In this document: positions 5,223-12,512 of the stretch, piece after piece | How positions within the stretch are numbered: position 1 is the stretch's first letter | Layout: every line of letters starts with the position of its first letter | NCBI GenBank assembly: GCA_026996935.1 | Contig: JALWJW010000213.1 | Location: forward strand, 1-15,115 | DNA: 15,115 bases | Origin: Hyphomicrobiales bacterium | Lineage (GTDB): Bacteria > Pseudomonadota > Alphaproteobacteria > Rhizobiales > Aestuariivirgaceae | Reading direction: 5' to 3' | The notes under the pieces: generated by a model | What the model was told of the DNA's origin: nothing | The model's input: the letters and a program-made list of their open reading frames with translations, nothing else | The model's database searches: none | Position numbers and translations under genes: made by a program

Positions 5223-8200
5223 TTAGTTTTTAATGCAGCGCCCTTTATAGTAGCGTTGCCCAGGGCGACATTGCACCCTTAAGTTAGGAACAATTGGTTG
5301 CCTTAAAGTTGGAGCAGGTCGTAAAACCGGCTTGATTCTAACACAACGATTACCTTGTAAACGTGTGCCAACGCGGCAAACAATACGGTTTCTTACACAG
5401 CGCTTTCCGTTTGAGTGCCAACCGGGTTTACAAACAATAGCACGCGGTATTCGTATTTCACTTTTGATACAGCGTTTGCCATTGGAGTAATAACCAGGAC
5501 CACAGCGAACTGGTCGTTGGATAACGCGGTTACGAACACAGCGTTTGCCTTTCAGGCTCCAGCCCGGTTTACAGATAATTGGTCTTACCTGGATTCTGAC
5601 ACAGCGTTTGCCGTTCGAACGCCAGCCTGGTTTGCAGTAAATCGGCCGTTTAACACAAACGCCATTTTTGCGTATAAGACCTGGACCACAAGGCAGGATA
5701 ACAATCGGCCGCGCTTTCGCACAAATAATGGTGCGATTGTTACGACTGACTCTGCGCCAACTCCAGCCACGCGGCACCTGATTAGAGTACTTGTAGGTTC
5801 TCTCATTCGAGTTACAGCGTGGGCCTTTACCAGCACTTACATTGCGTGCACACCAGATCGAGCGACCATTGCGGGTGACAAGACGTGTCCTCCAACCGCG
5901 CGGTGCGCTGTACTGGTCACGTACCTGGCGTTCACCACGGGCACATTGCGGGCCGCGCAGTGCAACACGGGTTGCACACCAGATGGTTTTACCATTGCGC
6001 GCGCGCCGATATGCTTTCCAGCCTTTAGGTGCATCATAAGGGCCAGATATCTGTGGATCTCCTTTTCTACATGATGGACCAGGAACAGCTACACGTTTTG
6101 CACAATAAGCAGTGATACCATTGCGACGAACCGTGCGCCATCTCCAACGAGGCGGGATCTGACCGCGACTGGTGTATTTTACCTCACCGGGACGACAGGC
6201 AGGGCCAGACAAGTCCTGTGAAGGGGCAGCACAAATAATGGTGCGACCATTTCGGGTGACCGGGCGAATACGCCATCCGCGAGGAACATCATAACGGCTG
6301 CGATAGCGTGTTTCAAAGCCATAGCACGAAGGTCCAGGGCGAGGATCAATCCGGGGTGGTTTTGCACACCATGCCCGACGACGATTGTTCACCACAGGCC
6401 GAGAGTTCCAACCTTGCGGAATAGCCAATTGACTTGTGAACAAGGTCTCACCAGGGCGACAACGGGCAGGGCGATCTTTTGGTGGTTTTGCACACCAGAC
6501 CACTTTCCCGTTCAGGCGTTTAGAGTAAGTTCTCCAACCACGTGGTGCATCGTAACGAGAAACCAAAGTGCGGTCGCCTGCGTTACATTTAGGCCCAAAT
6601 AGCGGGATAATCGGCGGTACCGGATCGGTCGGTCTGTATTCGCCAGGTTTTGCGCATATTAACTTACCAATCGTTTTGATTTCCCAACCTTTAGGTACTG
6701 ACTGCTCGGCAGGATAACGATTCCAACCTTTAGGGCAATACTTGCGTGTTGGTTTGTCCTTTTTGGGACGACCGCAACTAAGTGGACCATTGTCGCCATC
6801 AACGATTTTGACTTCCCAATTTTTGGGAGGCTTCCAGCCATCAACTTGTCTGGTCCAGCCAGACGGGCAAGATTTCTGGTCCATATGTGCAGGCAATACA
6901 GAAAATGGAGGCTGAATAACCGGAGCACATGAGTAATTGTTGTGGGGTGGATCACCAGCCGCATTAACGCGTGCACAGTTTTTTAATCCGGCAGGAGAAC
7001 CCGCTGGAATAAAGATTCGAACCCCAACCCATTCACGATTGCTCTGCAGCAAAGGATTAGCAAAGATTGAGCAATTTATATTGCCAGCCAATGCCCAACA
7101 GCCCCAACCGGGTCTGCTTTGTGCAAAGGTACCAAGGTAGCTGGCACCTGCAGGAAGAATTTCTTTTACATTCATCCAGCCTGTAAATGGTGCATTACCG
7201 ACATTGATTACATCAAGCCAATATCTACAAATCGTGCCACCGCCAACAGGGGCGCACCAGTTCAAAGTTTTCTTCATTTTAAGATCAGGGCCAGGCGGTT
7301 TGCCATATCCACAATCTTTATTGTTACCAAGGAAGTCATCAATAATGGTCAATCGAGCACAGTTTTTAATCCGCTTACGATTGGGTTTGCCGATATAAGT
7401 AACCGTCAGGTATAGCGTCCTTGAATGACCGGGCAATAATGTTTGAACATTAAGTGAGTTACACGAAATTGGTGTACCTTGACCGCCTGGTTGTCCACAT
7501 ACCCAAGTAATATTGCCTGAGGCTGATTTGAATTTAACGCCCGCAGGGACATTATCGACTACATGCAATGGACCATTATAAACCACAGCGCCAACATTGG
7601 TGACGATTAGTTTAAACTTACACTGAACAATCAGTGATTTGCCAACATACTTACATTGCGCATCATTTTTGAGTAAACGCAAATCAGGAAAACGTGGCCA
7701 CCAATAAGGAGGCACCCATTCATCTGGTGGAATCCATTCAGGAGTCCAACCAGGAAATGGTTCCTCATATAAAGGATAGCCAGGTTCGCGCGGTTCACCT
7801 TGAGCTTGTGTCTGACAATTGCGATAAACCGCAACATCACCAACATGGCCAGCTTTTTCAGGGTCATTGAACTGGCCGTCAAAATCGACAAACCAGCTTG
7901 AAACAGGCGGGGTGTTGCGCGGGCGAACATCGGAAATTTTATTGCCCTGCAATCCGTGAACAACCAAGGCACCACCACGTGCTAGTTGTTCTGCCATGTT
8001 TGGGTCATTGCGCAGGGCATCGCCCGTGCTCCACAAAACACTGCCGCAAGAAAGACCAATACCGCCTGATGCATTTTTGAAATCAGGGGTAAAGCCTGTG
8101 GCATAATTTTGAGGTTGTTGAATCCATTGCCCCGTTTCATCGCGTGAATACCGCATCACTGCGTTGTTTTTGGGCGTATGGAACTGGCTGTTATCAGCAC

Positions 8201-9221
8201 TGCCAAAATGACCGCCACGCTGGGCAATAACCATTTTACCTGCGGTTGTAAATAATATGTCAGAAACAGGAAAGCCACCTGGCACGGTTTGAATCTCAAT
8301 ACGTGCATCGGCTTCAAAACTGCCATCTTGTTTAATGCCAACAGACCAGATTTGCGGACCTTCAGTTGGTGAATAATACAAACGACCTGCGTAAAATGCC
8401 AAACCCCAAACGCGACGGCGAATATCTGTTAGCCCCCATGTATCGGAATTTTCAGTATCAAATTCAGGGTTCGTAATGTCAGCCTTAAGGGCAGGGTCAT
8501 TGGCAACAGCGTCAAGGCCACCGGCAGGGCGACCCGTTGATCCATGATCGAAGGAATCAATCACTTGACCGTTCATCGCGATACGATGGATCAAACCACT
8601 CTCAAGATCAGAAACAAAGAACTGATAATGAGTGGCATCAAAACTGATATTGCCTAAACCGGCAACAGTGTTGTCGATTTGAGCAAATTTACTGATAGCG
8701 CCGGTTTTGCCATCAATCTTCCAAACGGTGCCTGCGCCGCCTTCCGGACCAAATTGACCAGCCATAAAAGTTGCACCTGCTTCACCTTTGGTGATTTTAT
8801 CAACGCTGCCGTCAGCATTTTGTTTGATAATATTCAAACCATAGGCAGAGGTGGCCGTGACATAAATGTTTGGTGGGCTGGCATTATCCAGCGTCACACC
8901 AAAGACCTGGCCAACATCGCGTGCAAAGGCTTCAAATTTCGTCGGTGCATTAATGACTTGTCCACTCGCCGGTTCGCGAGTCGAAAGCCCCATGACTTTG
9001 ACAGAAGCCCCTTGTGTATTGATAAAGGCTTGCTCGCCTTTGAGTTTTGTTCCGGAAAATCCGGTGACCGCAGCATCTCCACTAGACATAATGCCAACTG
9101 TATCGTTGGGCAAAACGCCAGACTCTGACGCATCTTGCGCCATTGCCGCATTAAACGATGCCGCAACGGACATCACAAATGCAAGAAACACCATCAGGCC
9201 GGAATTATATGCACGTTGCAT
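5223..9221 (-). CDS. Giant secreted protein: propeller-like head, two DUF11 domains, two cysteine-repeat arrays
   Basis: A 1332-aa exported protein of unknown function. Residues 1-29 are a Sec signal peptide ending AMAQ. Residues 40-468 contain recurring strands typical of a beta-propeller (GTVWKID, FFVSDLESGLIHRI, VWGLAFYAGRLYYS, DILFTTAGKMVIAQ). Residues 480-511 are a Trp/Pro-rich hinge. About 512-640 and 645-766 are two DUF11-type Ig-like domains (KLIVTNVG, LDVINVG) with extra cysteines. Residues 785-1177 hold nine C-x13-P-x2-W-x13-C modules, with a shorter second gap in copy 2. Residues 1178-1332 hold seven C-x10-C modules. The C-terminal part is rich in Arg and Lys. ATG at 9221 follows a perfect AGGAGG (9227-9232) with 5-base spacing. 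No sortase signal, autotransporter barrel or membrane anchor is visible, so release or non-covalent surface attachment is likely. The basic disulfide modules suggest binding to polyanions such as LPS or acidic polysaccharide; this is inference. Confidence 0.9.
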   Translation of the reverse strand: MQRAYNSGLMVFLAFVMSVAASFNAAMAQDASESGVLPNDTVGIMSSGDAAVTGFSGTKLKGEQAFINTQGASVKVMGLSTREPASGQVINAPTKFEAFARDVGQVFGVTLDNASPPNIYVTATSAYGLNIIKQNADGSVDKITKGEAGATFMAGQFGPEGGAGTVWKIDGKTGAISKFAQIDNTVAGLGNISFDATHYQFFVSDLESGLIHRIAMNGQVIDSFDHGSTGRPAGGLDAVANDPALKADITNPEFDTENSDTWGLTDIRRRVWGLAFYAGRLYYSPTEGPQIWSVGIKQDGSFEADARIEIQTVPGGFPVSDILFTTAGKMVIAQRGGHFGSADNSQFHTPKNNAVMRYSRDETGQWIQQPQNYATGFTPDFKNASGGIGLSCGSVLWSTGDALRNDPNMAEQLARGGALVVHGLQGNKISDVRPRNTPPVSSWFVDFDGQFNDPEKAGHVGDVAVYRNCQTQAQGEPREPGYPLYEEPFPGWTPEWIPPDEWVPPYWWPRFPDLRLLKNDAQCKYVGKSLIVQCKFKLIVTNVGAVVYNGPLHVVDNVPAGVKFKSASGNITWVCGQPGGQGTPISCNSLNVQTLLPGHSRTLYLTVTYIGKPNRKRIKNCARLTIIDDFLGNNKDCGYGKPPGPDLKMKKTLNWCAPVGGGTICRYWLDVINVGNAPFTGWMNVKEILPAGASYLGTFAQSRPGWGCWALAGNINCSIFANPLLQSNREWVGVRIFIPAGSPAGLKNCARVNAAGDPPHNNYSCAPVIQPPFSVLPAHMDQKSCPSGWTRQVDGWKPPKNWEVKIVDGDNGPLSCGRPKKDKPTRKYCPKGWNRYPAEQSVPKGWEIKTIGKLICAKPGEYRPTDPVPPIIPLFGPKCNAGDRTLVSRYDAPRGWRTYSKRLNGKVVWCAKPPKDRPARCRPGETLFTSQLAIPQGWNSRPVVNNRRRAWCAKPPRIDPRPGPSCYGFETRYRSRYDVPRGWRIRPVTRNGRTIICAAPSQDLSGPACRPGEVKYTSRGQIPPRWRWRTVRRNGITAYCAKRVAVPGPSCRKGDPQISGPYDAPKGWKAYRRARNGKTIWCATRVALRGPQCARGERQVRDQYSAPRGWRTRLVTRNGRSIWCARNVSAGKGPRCNSNERTYKYSNQVPRGWSWRRVSRNNRTIICAKARPIVILPCGPGLIRKNGVCVKRPIYCKPGWRSNGKRCVRIQVRPIICKPGWSLKGKRCVRNRVIQRPVRCGPGYYSNGKRCIKSEIRIPRAIVCKPGWHSNGKRCVRNRIVCRVGTRLQGNRCVRIKPVLRPAPTLRQPIVPNLRVQCRPGQRYYKGRCIKN
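5226..5690 (-). repeat. Seven short cysteine modules (C-x10-C) at the exoprotein C terminus
   Basis: Cys pairs fall at residues 1178/1189, 1196/1207, 1217/1228, 1240/1251, 1264/1275, 1282/1293 and 1318/1329, always 11 apart. Consensus is C-x-P-G-x4-G-x-R-C-[VI]-[RK]; copies 1 and 7 have the second Gly one place later, and copy 6 has Val for Pro. Linkers of 6-24 residues are rich in Arg, Pro and Ile/Val. At DNA level the copies share a caca-gcgtttgcc-like core but are clearly diverged, so this is not a recent expansion. Confidence 0.85.
5691..6869 (-). repeat. Nine roughly 43-residue cysteine/tryptophan modules in the exoprotein
   Basis: Copies start at Cys 785, 829, 879, 921, 966, 1009, 1051, 1093 and 1136. 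In every copy Pro is at +14 and Trp at +17, and in eight of nine the second Cys is at +31 (copy 2: +27). Consensus is C-x-x-G-[ED]-x(9)-P-[RK]-G-W-R-x(6)-RNG-R-x-I-W-C-A-K, with links commonly ending GP before the next Cys. Copy 6 has Arg for the Gly of PxGW. I do not recognise the unit as a named domain. Confidence 0.85.
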
Positions 9222-9276
9222 AGCGTCCTCCTAAGGTTTCATTTTCAGATAACTACATTGTTACCTTTTTTTAATG

Positions 9277-9305
9277 AACCTAACCTGAACATAACCAAAC
9301 GTCAA
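9277..9305 (-). promoter_or_regulatory. Candidate promoter of the large exoprotein gene
   Basis: Read on the - strand, TTGACG (9300-9305) is a 5/6 match to the -35 consensus, and TAGGTT (9277-9282) is a weak -10 at exactly 17 bases. Transcription would start near 9270, about 49 bases before the ATG, and the leader contains the AGGAGG ribosome-binding site at 9227-9232. Confidence 0.45.
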
Positions 9306-9372
9306 CTCGTGATATGCTTGTTTACAGGCCAGATTAAGTTTGTTTGGGATTTATGTGTACGTTTTGCCTTCA

Positions 9373-9403
9373 TTGCTTGAAGTTTTATCAAAATTGCTAT
9401 AAT
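9373..9403 (+). promoter_or_regulatory. guaA: Candidate guaA promoter very close to the start codon
   Basis: A perfect TATAAT at 9398-9403 ends nine bases before the guaA ATG. Possible -35 elements are TTGCTT (9373-9378, 19-base spacer) or TTGAAG (9377-9382, 15-base spacer); neither spacing is optimal. If used, transcription would start around 9409-9411, giving an almost leaderless mRNA. No Shine-Dalgarno sequence precedes the ATG. Confidence 0.4.
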
Positions 9404-9412
9404 TCCCGCGCC

Positions 9413-10960
9413 ATGACTGATCGTATCCTTATTATAGACTTTGGTTCTCAAGTAACTCAACTGATCGCGCGTCGCGTTCGCGAGCTTGGGGTTTATTCTG
9501 AAATTATTCCGTTTCAATCGGCTGAAAAAGCTTTGGAATGGGAAGGCTTGAAAGGCATCATCTTATCGGGTGGCCCGGCCAGTGTGCTTGAAGGTGAAAG
9601 CCCGCGCGCCCCGCAAAAAGTCTTTGAAATGGGATTGCCCGTGATGGGCATTTGCTATGGCGAGCAATTAATGTGCGAACAATTGGGAGGTAAGGTTGAA
9701 GAGCCTGACCATTCTGAATTTGGCCGTGCTTTTATTGATGTTCAAAAACCATGCGCTTTATTTGATGGTGTTTGGTCTGTTGGAGAAAAGCATCAGGTAT
9801 GGATGAGCCACGGCGATCGGGTTTCAGCCATTCCCGATGGTTTTGAAGTGGTGGCTACTTCAACGGGTGCGCCTTTTGCCGCCATTGCCGATGAAAAACG
9901 CAAATTCTACGCTGTTCAGTTTCACCCTGAAGTGGTTCACACGCCAGATGGGGCAAAACTTTACAAGAATTTTGTGATGAACATTTGTGGCTGTTCAGGC
10001 GATTGGTCCATGGCATCGTTCAAAGAAGAAGCTATTGCCAATGTGCGTAGACAAGTTGGTGACAGTAATGTCATTTGCGGACTTTCTGGCGGTGTTGATT
10101 CGTCTGTTGTTGCCGTGTTGTTACAAGAAGCCATTGGCGACCAACTGACCTGCATCTTTGTTGACCATGGTTTAATGCGCGCTGGCGAGGCAGAAGAAGT
10201 CGTTTCCATGTTCCGCGATAATTACGCGATAAAGCTGGTCCATGTTGATGCATCAGATATGTTTATCAATGCTCTTGAGGGGGTCAGTGACCCTGAAAAG
10301 AAACGAAAAATCATCGGTGGATTGTTCATTGATGTCTTCGATCAGGAAGCTAAAAAAATCGGTGGGGCTGATTTTTTGGCCCAAGGCACCTTGTATCCTG
10401 ACGTGATTGAGAGCGTATCCTTTACAGGCGGCCCATCGGTAACGATTAAGTCTCACCACAATGTTGGTGGCTTGCCAGAGCGCATGAACATGAAACTGGT
10501 TGAGCCGTTGCGCGAGCTGTTTAAAGACGAGGTGAGGGTGCTGGGTACTGAGCTTGGCCTGCCCAAAAGTTTTGTCGGCCGTCACCCGTTCCCCGGTCCC
10601 GGTCTTGCCATTCGAATCCCGGGAAAAATTACCCGCGCAAAAATTGAAATTCTCAAAAAAGCCGATGCGGTTTATCTTGATGAAATCCGTAAAGCGGGGC
10701 TTTATGATGCGATCTGGCAAGCTTTTGCCGTGTTGCTGCCAGTGCAGACCGTTGGTGTGATGGGTGATGGTCGCACCTATGATTTTGTCTGTGCCTTGCG
10801 CGCTGTCACCTCAACCGATGGTATGACGGCAGACTATTATCACTTTGACCATGATTTCTTAAGCGCCGTTTCAACCCGCATCATCAATGAAGTCAAAGGC
10901 ATCAACCGAGTAGTCTACGATATAACCTCAAAACCACCCGGCACAATTGAGTGGGAATAA
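9413..10960 (+). CDS. guaA: GMP synthase (glutamine-hydrolysing)
   Basis: A 515-aa enzyme that converts XMP, ATP and glutamine to GMP, the last step of guanine nucleotide synthesis. The class-I amidotransferase domain (1-195) has the triad Cys81 (GICYGEQ), His171 and Glu173 (QFHPE). The ATP-pyrophosphatase domain follows, with the PP-loop SGGVDSS at 225-231. The C-terminal dimerisation domain contains RHPFPGPGLAIRIPG and ends in KPPGTIEWE, the standard GuaA terminus. The length matches the family (E. coli 525). The frame stays open back to a TTG at 9344, but ATG at 9413 (MTDRILIIDFGSQ) is the start because it matches the conserved N terminus. selO follows after 36 bases and is probably in the same operon. 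In many bacteria guaB is nearby; it is not in this window. Confidence 0.98.
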   Translation: MTDRILIIDFGSQVTQLIARRVRELGVYSEIIPFQSAEKALEWEGLKGIILSGGPASVLEGESPRAPQKVFEMGLPVMGICYGEQLMCEQLGGKVEEPDHSEFGRAFIDVQKPCALFDGVWSVGEKHQVWMSHGDRVSAIPDGFEVVATSTGAPFAAIADEKRKFYAVQFHPEVVHTPDGAKLYKNFVMNICGCSGDWSMASFKEEAIANVRRQVGDSNVICGLSGGVDSSVVAVLLQEAIGDQLTCIFVDHGLMRAGEAEEVVSMFRDNYAIKLVHVDASDMFINALEGVSDPEKKRKIIGGLFIDVFDQEAKKIGGADFLAQGTLYPDVIESVSFTGGPSVTIKSHHNVGGLPERMNMKLVEPLRELFKDEVRVLGTELGLPKSFVGRHPFPGPGLAIRIPGKITRAKIEILKKADAVYLDEIRKAGLYDAIWQAFAVLLPVQTVGVMGDGRTYDFVCALRAVTSTDGMTADYYHFDHDFLSAVSTRIINEVKGINRVVYDITSKPPGTIEWE

Positions 10961-10996
10961 GTCCCAAAATTTAGCTAAGCCCGTTAGGAAGCAGCA

Positions 10997-12472
10997 ATGC
11001 CATTTCTCAAAGGTTTTCAGTTCGATAACAGCTATGCGCGAGAGCTTGAAGGGCTTTATGTAAAATGGGGTGGGCAAAAGGTTGCTGATCCTTCAATTGT
11101 TCAGTTGAACGATGAATTGGCTCTGGAATTGGGGTTAAATCCTCAATTCTTAAAAAGCAAAGACGGTGCGCAATTCCTTGTAGGCCGCGAGTTGCCTGAA
11201 AGTTCGATTTCATTGGCGCAAGCTTATGCCGGCCACCAGTTCGGCGGTTTTGCACCCAGCTTGGGTGATGGGCGCGCGTTATTAATCGGTGAGATTATTG
11301 ATACTCACAAAAACCGCCGCGATGTATATTTAAAGGGCAGCGGTCGCACGCCATTTTCTCGCGGTGGAGATGGCAATGCCGCTATCGGCCCTGTGCTGCG
11401 CGAATATTTAGTCAGCGAAGCCATGCACGCCATGGGTGTGCCCACAACGCGTGCCTTGGCCGCCATCACAACGGGTAACAAAGTAAGACGCGATGGTTTA
11501 GAGCCAGGTGCTGTTTTAACCCGCGTTGCGTCAAGTCATTTGCGCGTTGGCACTTTCCAATATTTTGCCGCGCGAAAAGAAGATGAAAAAGTTAAACGCC
11601 TTGCAGATTATGCCATCGCGCGCCATTACCCTGAACTTGCAAACACAGACAACAAATATTTAGGCCTGCTACAAGCCGTCATTGACCGTCAATGCGCCCT
11701 TGTAGCCAAGTGGGTATCGCTCGGTTTTGTTCACGGTGTGATGAACACCGATAACACCACAATTTCTGGCGAGACGATAGATTACGGCCCTTGCGCCTTT
11801 ATGGACTATTATGATCCACAGGCGTGTTATTCCTCAATTGATAGATATGGCCGCTATTGTTATTCAAACCAACCACTTGCCTTGCAATGGAATTTAGCCC
11901 GTTTTGCCGAAACCATTTTACCGCTGATTGATGAAGAAGATAAAGGCAATTCATACCGCCTGGCTGGTGATGAAATGGATAAAATCAAACCGCAATATGA
12001 AGCATATTGGTTGGCGGAAATGAGTGTGAAACTGGGCCTGCCTTTAACGCAATCAAGCGACAAATCACTCATCGAAAATCTGTTTAAAATTCTTGAAGAC
12101 GAAAAGGTGGACTTCACCCAATTGTTCCGCCGCTTGGCCGATGTTTTAAGAAGTGATAAAAAGCCAGTGAAGGCATTGTTTATCGATCAAACAAAAATTG
12201 ATAGCTGGTTGGTTGAATGGATCGAACGACTTAAGGGCCAAGACCTGCACGTAATCGCTGAAAAAATGAATACCATAAACCCTGCCTATATTCCGCGCAA
12301 CCATCTGGTTGAGGCAGCGGTGCAAGCGGCAACAAAAGAGTTAGATTTCGAACCGTTTGAACAATTGTTGAATGTCGTTACCAACCCATTTGAGCAGCGA
12401 GAGCAATGGCATCGTTTTGAACAGCCAGCCCCACCAAGTTTTGGGCAATACACGACATTTTGCGGAACTTAA
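10997..12472 (+). CDS. selO: Protein adenylyltransferase SelO (YdiU/UPF0061 family)
   Basis: A 491-aa pseudokinase-fold enzyme that transfers AMP from ATP to Ser/Thr/Tyr hydroxyls of proteins and helps cells cope with oxidative stress in characterised members. The inverted ATP-site residues known for the family are all present: Lys113 in YLKGSGRTPFSRGGDGNA, Glu136, Arg176, Arg183, Asp252 and Asn253 in HGVMNTDN, and Asp262 in DYGP. The numbering appears to coincide with the Pseudomonas enzyme. The protein ends FCGT; this Cys, three residues from the end, occupies the place of selenocysteine in animal SelO. ATG at 10997 has AGGA (10986-10989) 7 bases upstream. The 36-base gap after guaA and the lack of a terminator between them suggest co-transcription. 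The stop codon lies inside a 14-base tandem repeat. Confidence 0.96.
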   Translation: MPFLKGFQFDNSYARELEGLYVKWGGQKVADPSIVQLNDELALELGLNPQFLKSKDGAQFLVGRELPESSISLAQAYAGHQFGGFAPSLGDGRALLIGEIIDTHKNRRDVYLKGSGRTPFSRGGDGNAAIGPVLREYLVSEAMHAMGVPTTRALAAITTGNKVRRDGLEPGAVLTRVASSHLRVGTFQYFAARKEDEKVKRLADYAIARHYPELANTDNKYLGLLQAVIDRQCALVAKWVSLGFVHGVMNTDNTTISGETIDYGPCAFMDYYDPQACYSSIDRYGRYCYSNQPLALQWNLARFAETILPLIDEEDKGNSYRLAGDEMDKIKPQYEAYWLAEMSVKLGLPLTQSSDKSLIENLFKILEDEKVDFTQLFRRLADVLRSDKKPVKALFIDQTKIDSWLVEWIERLKGQDLHVIAEKMNTINPAYIPRNHLVEAAVQAATKELDFEPFEQLLNVVTNPFEQREQWHRFEQPAPPSFGQYTTFCGT

Positions 12473-12512
12473 AGTCTTAATTTAAAAGTCTTAATTTAAA
12501 AGCCTCGACTTA
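12471..12512. repeat. 14-base tandem repeat joining two convergent stop codons
   Basis: The unit aaagtcttaattta occurs exactly at 12471-12484 and 12485-12498; a degenerate third copy (aaagcctcgactta) fills 12499-12512. Copy 1 overlaps the selO TAA (12470-12472), and copy 3 contains the stop of the minus-strand gene (12510-12512). The repeat therefore makes up the whole 37-base gap. No GC-rich terminator is present in it. Confidence 0.8.

Noticed and set aside
5415..6074. 219-codon + strand frame opposite the cysteine repeats
   Set aside because: It is antisense to the repeat array of the exoprotein; its Thr/Ala-rich periodic sequence mirrors the repeats, and the - strand frame has a signal peptide, ribosome-binding site and terminator.
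5226..6869. CRISPR or recent minisatellite expansion
   Set aside because: The DNA copies are diverged and coding; only codon-level positions are conserved, there are no unique spacers, and no cas gene is present.
8679..9128. 149-codon + strand frame opposite the exoprotein head
   Set aside because: No ribosome-binding site or recognisable domain; it is the complement of a strongly supported gene.
9344..9412. TTG at 9344 as the guaA start
   Set aside because: The 23 extra residues are Cys/Phe-rich and unlike GuaA; MTDRILIIDFGSQ at 9413 matches the conserved N terminus.
10253..10720. 155-codon - strand frame inside guaA
   Set aside because: It lies wholly within a conserved enzyme gene and has no family features.
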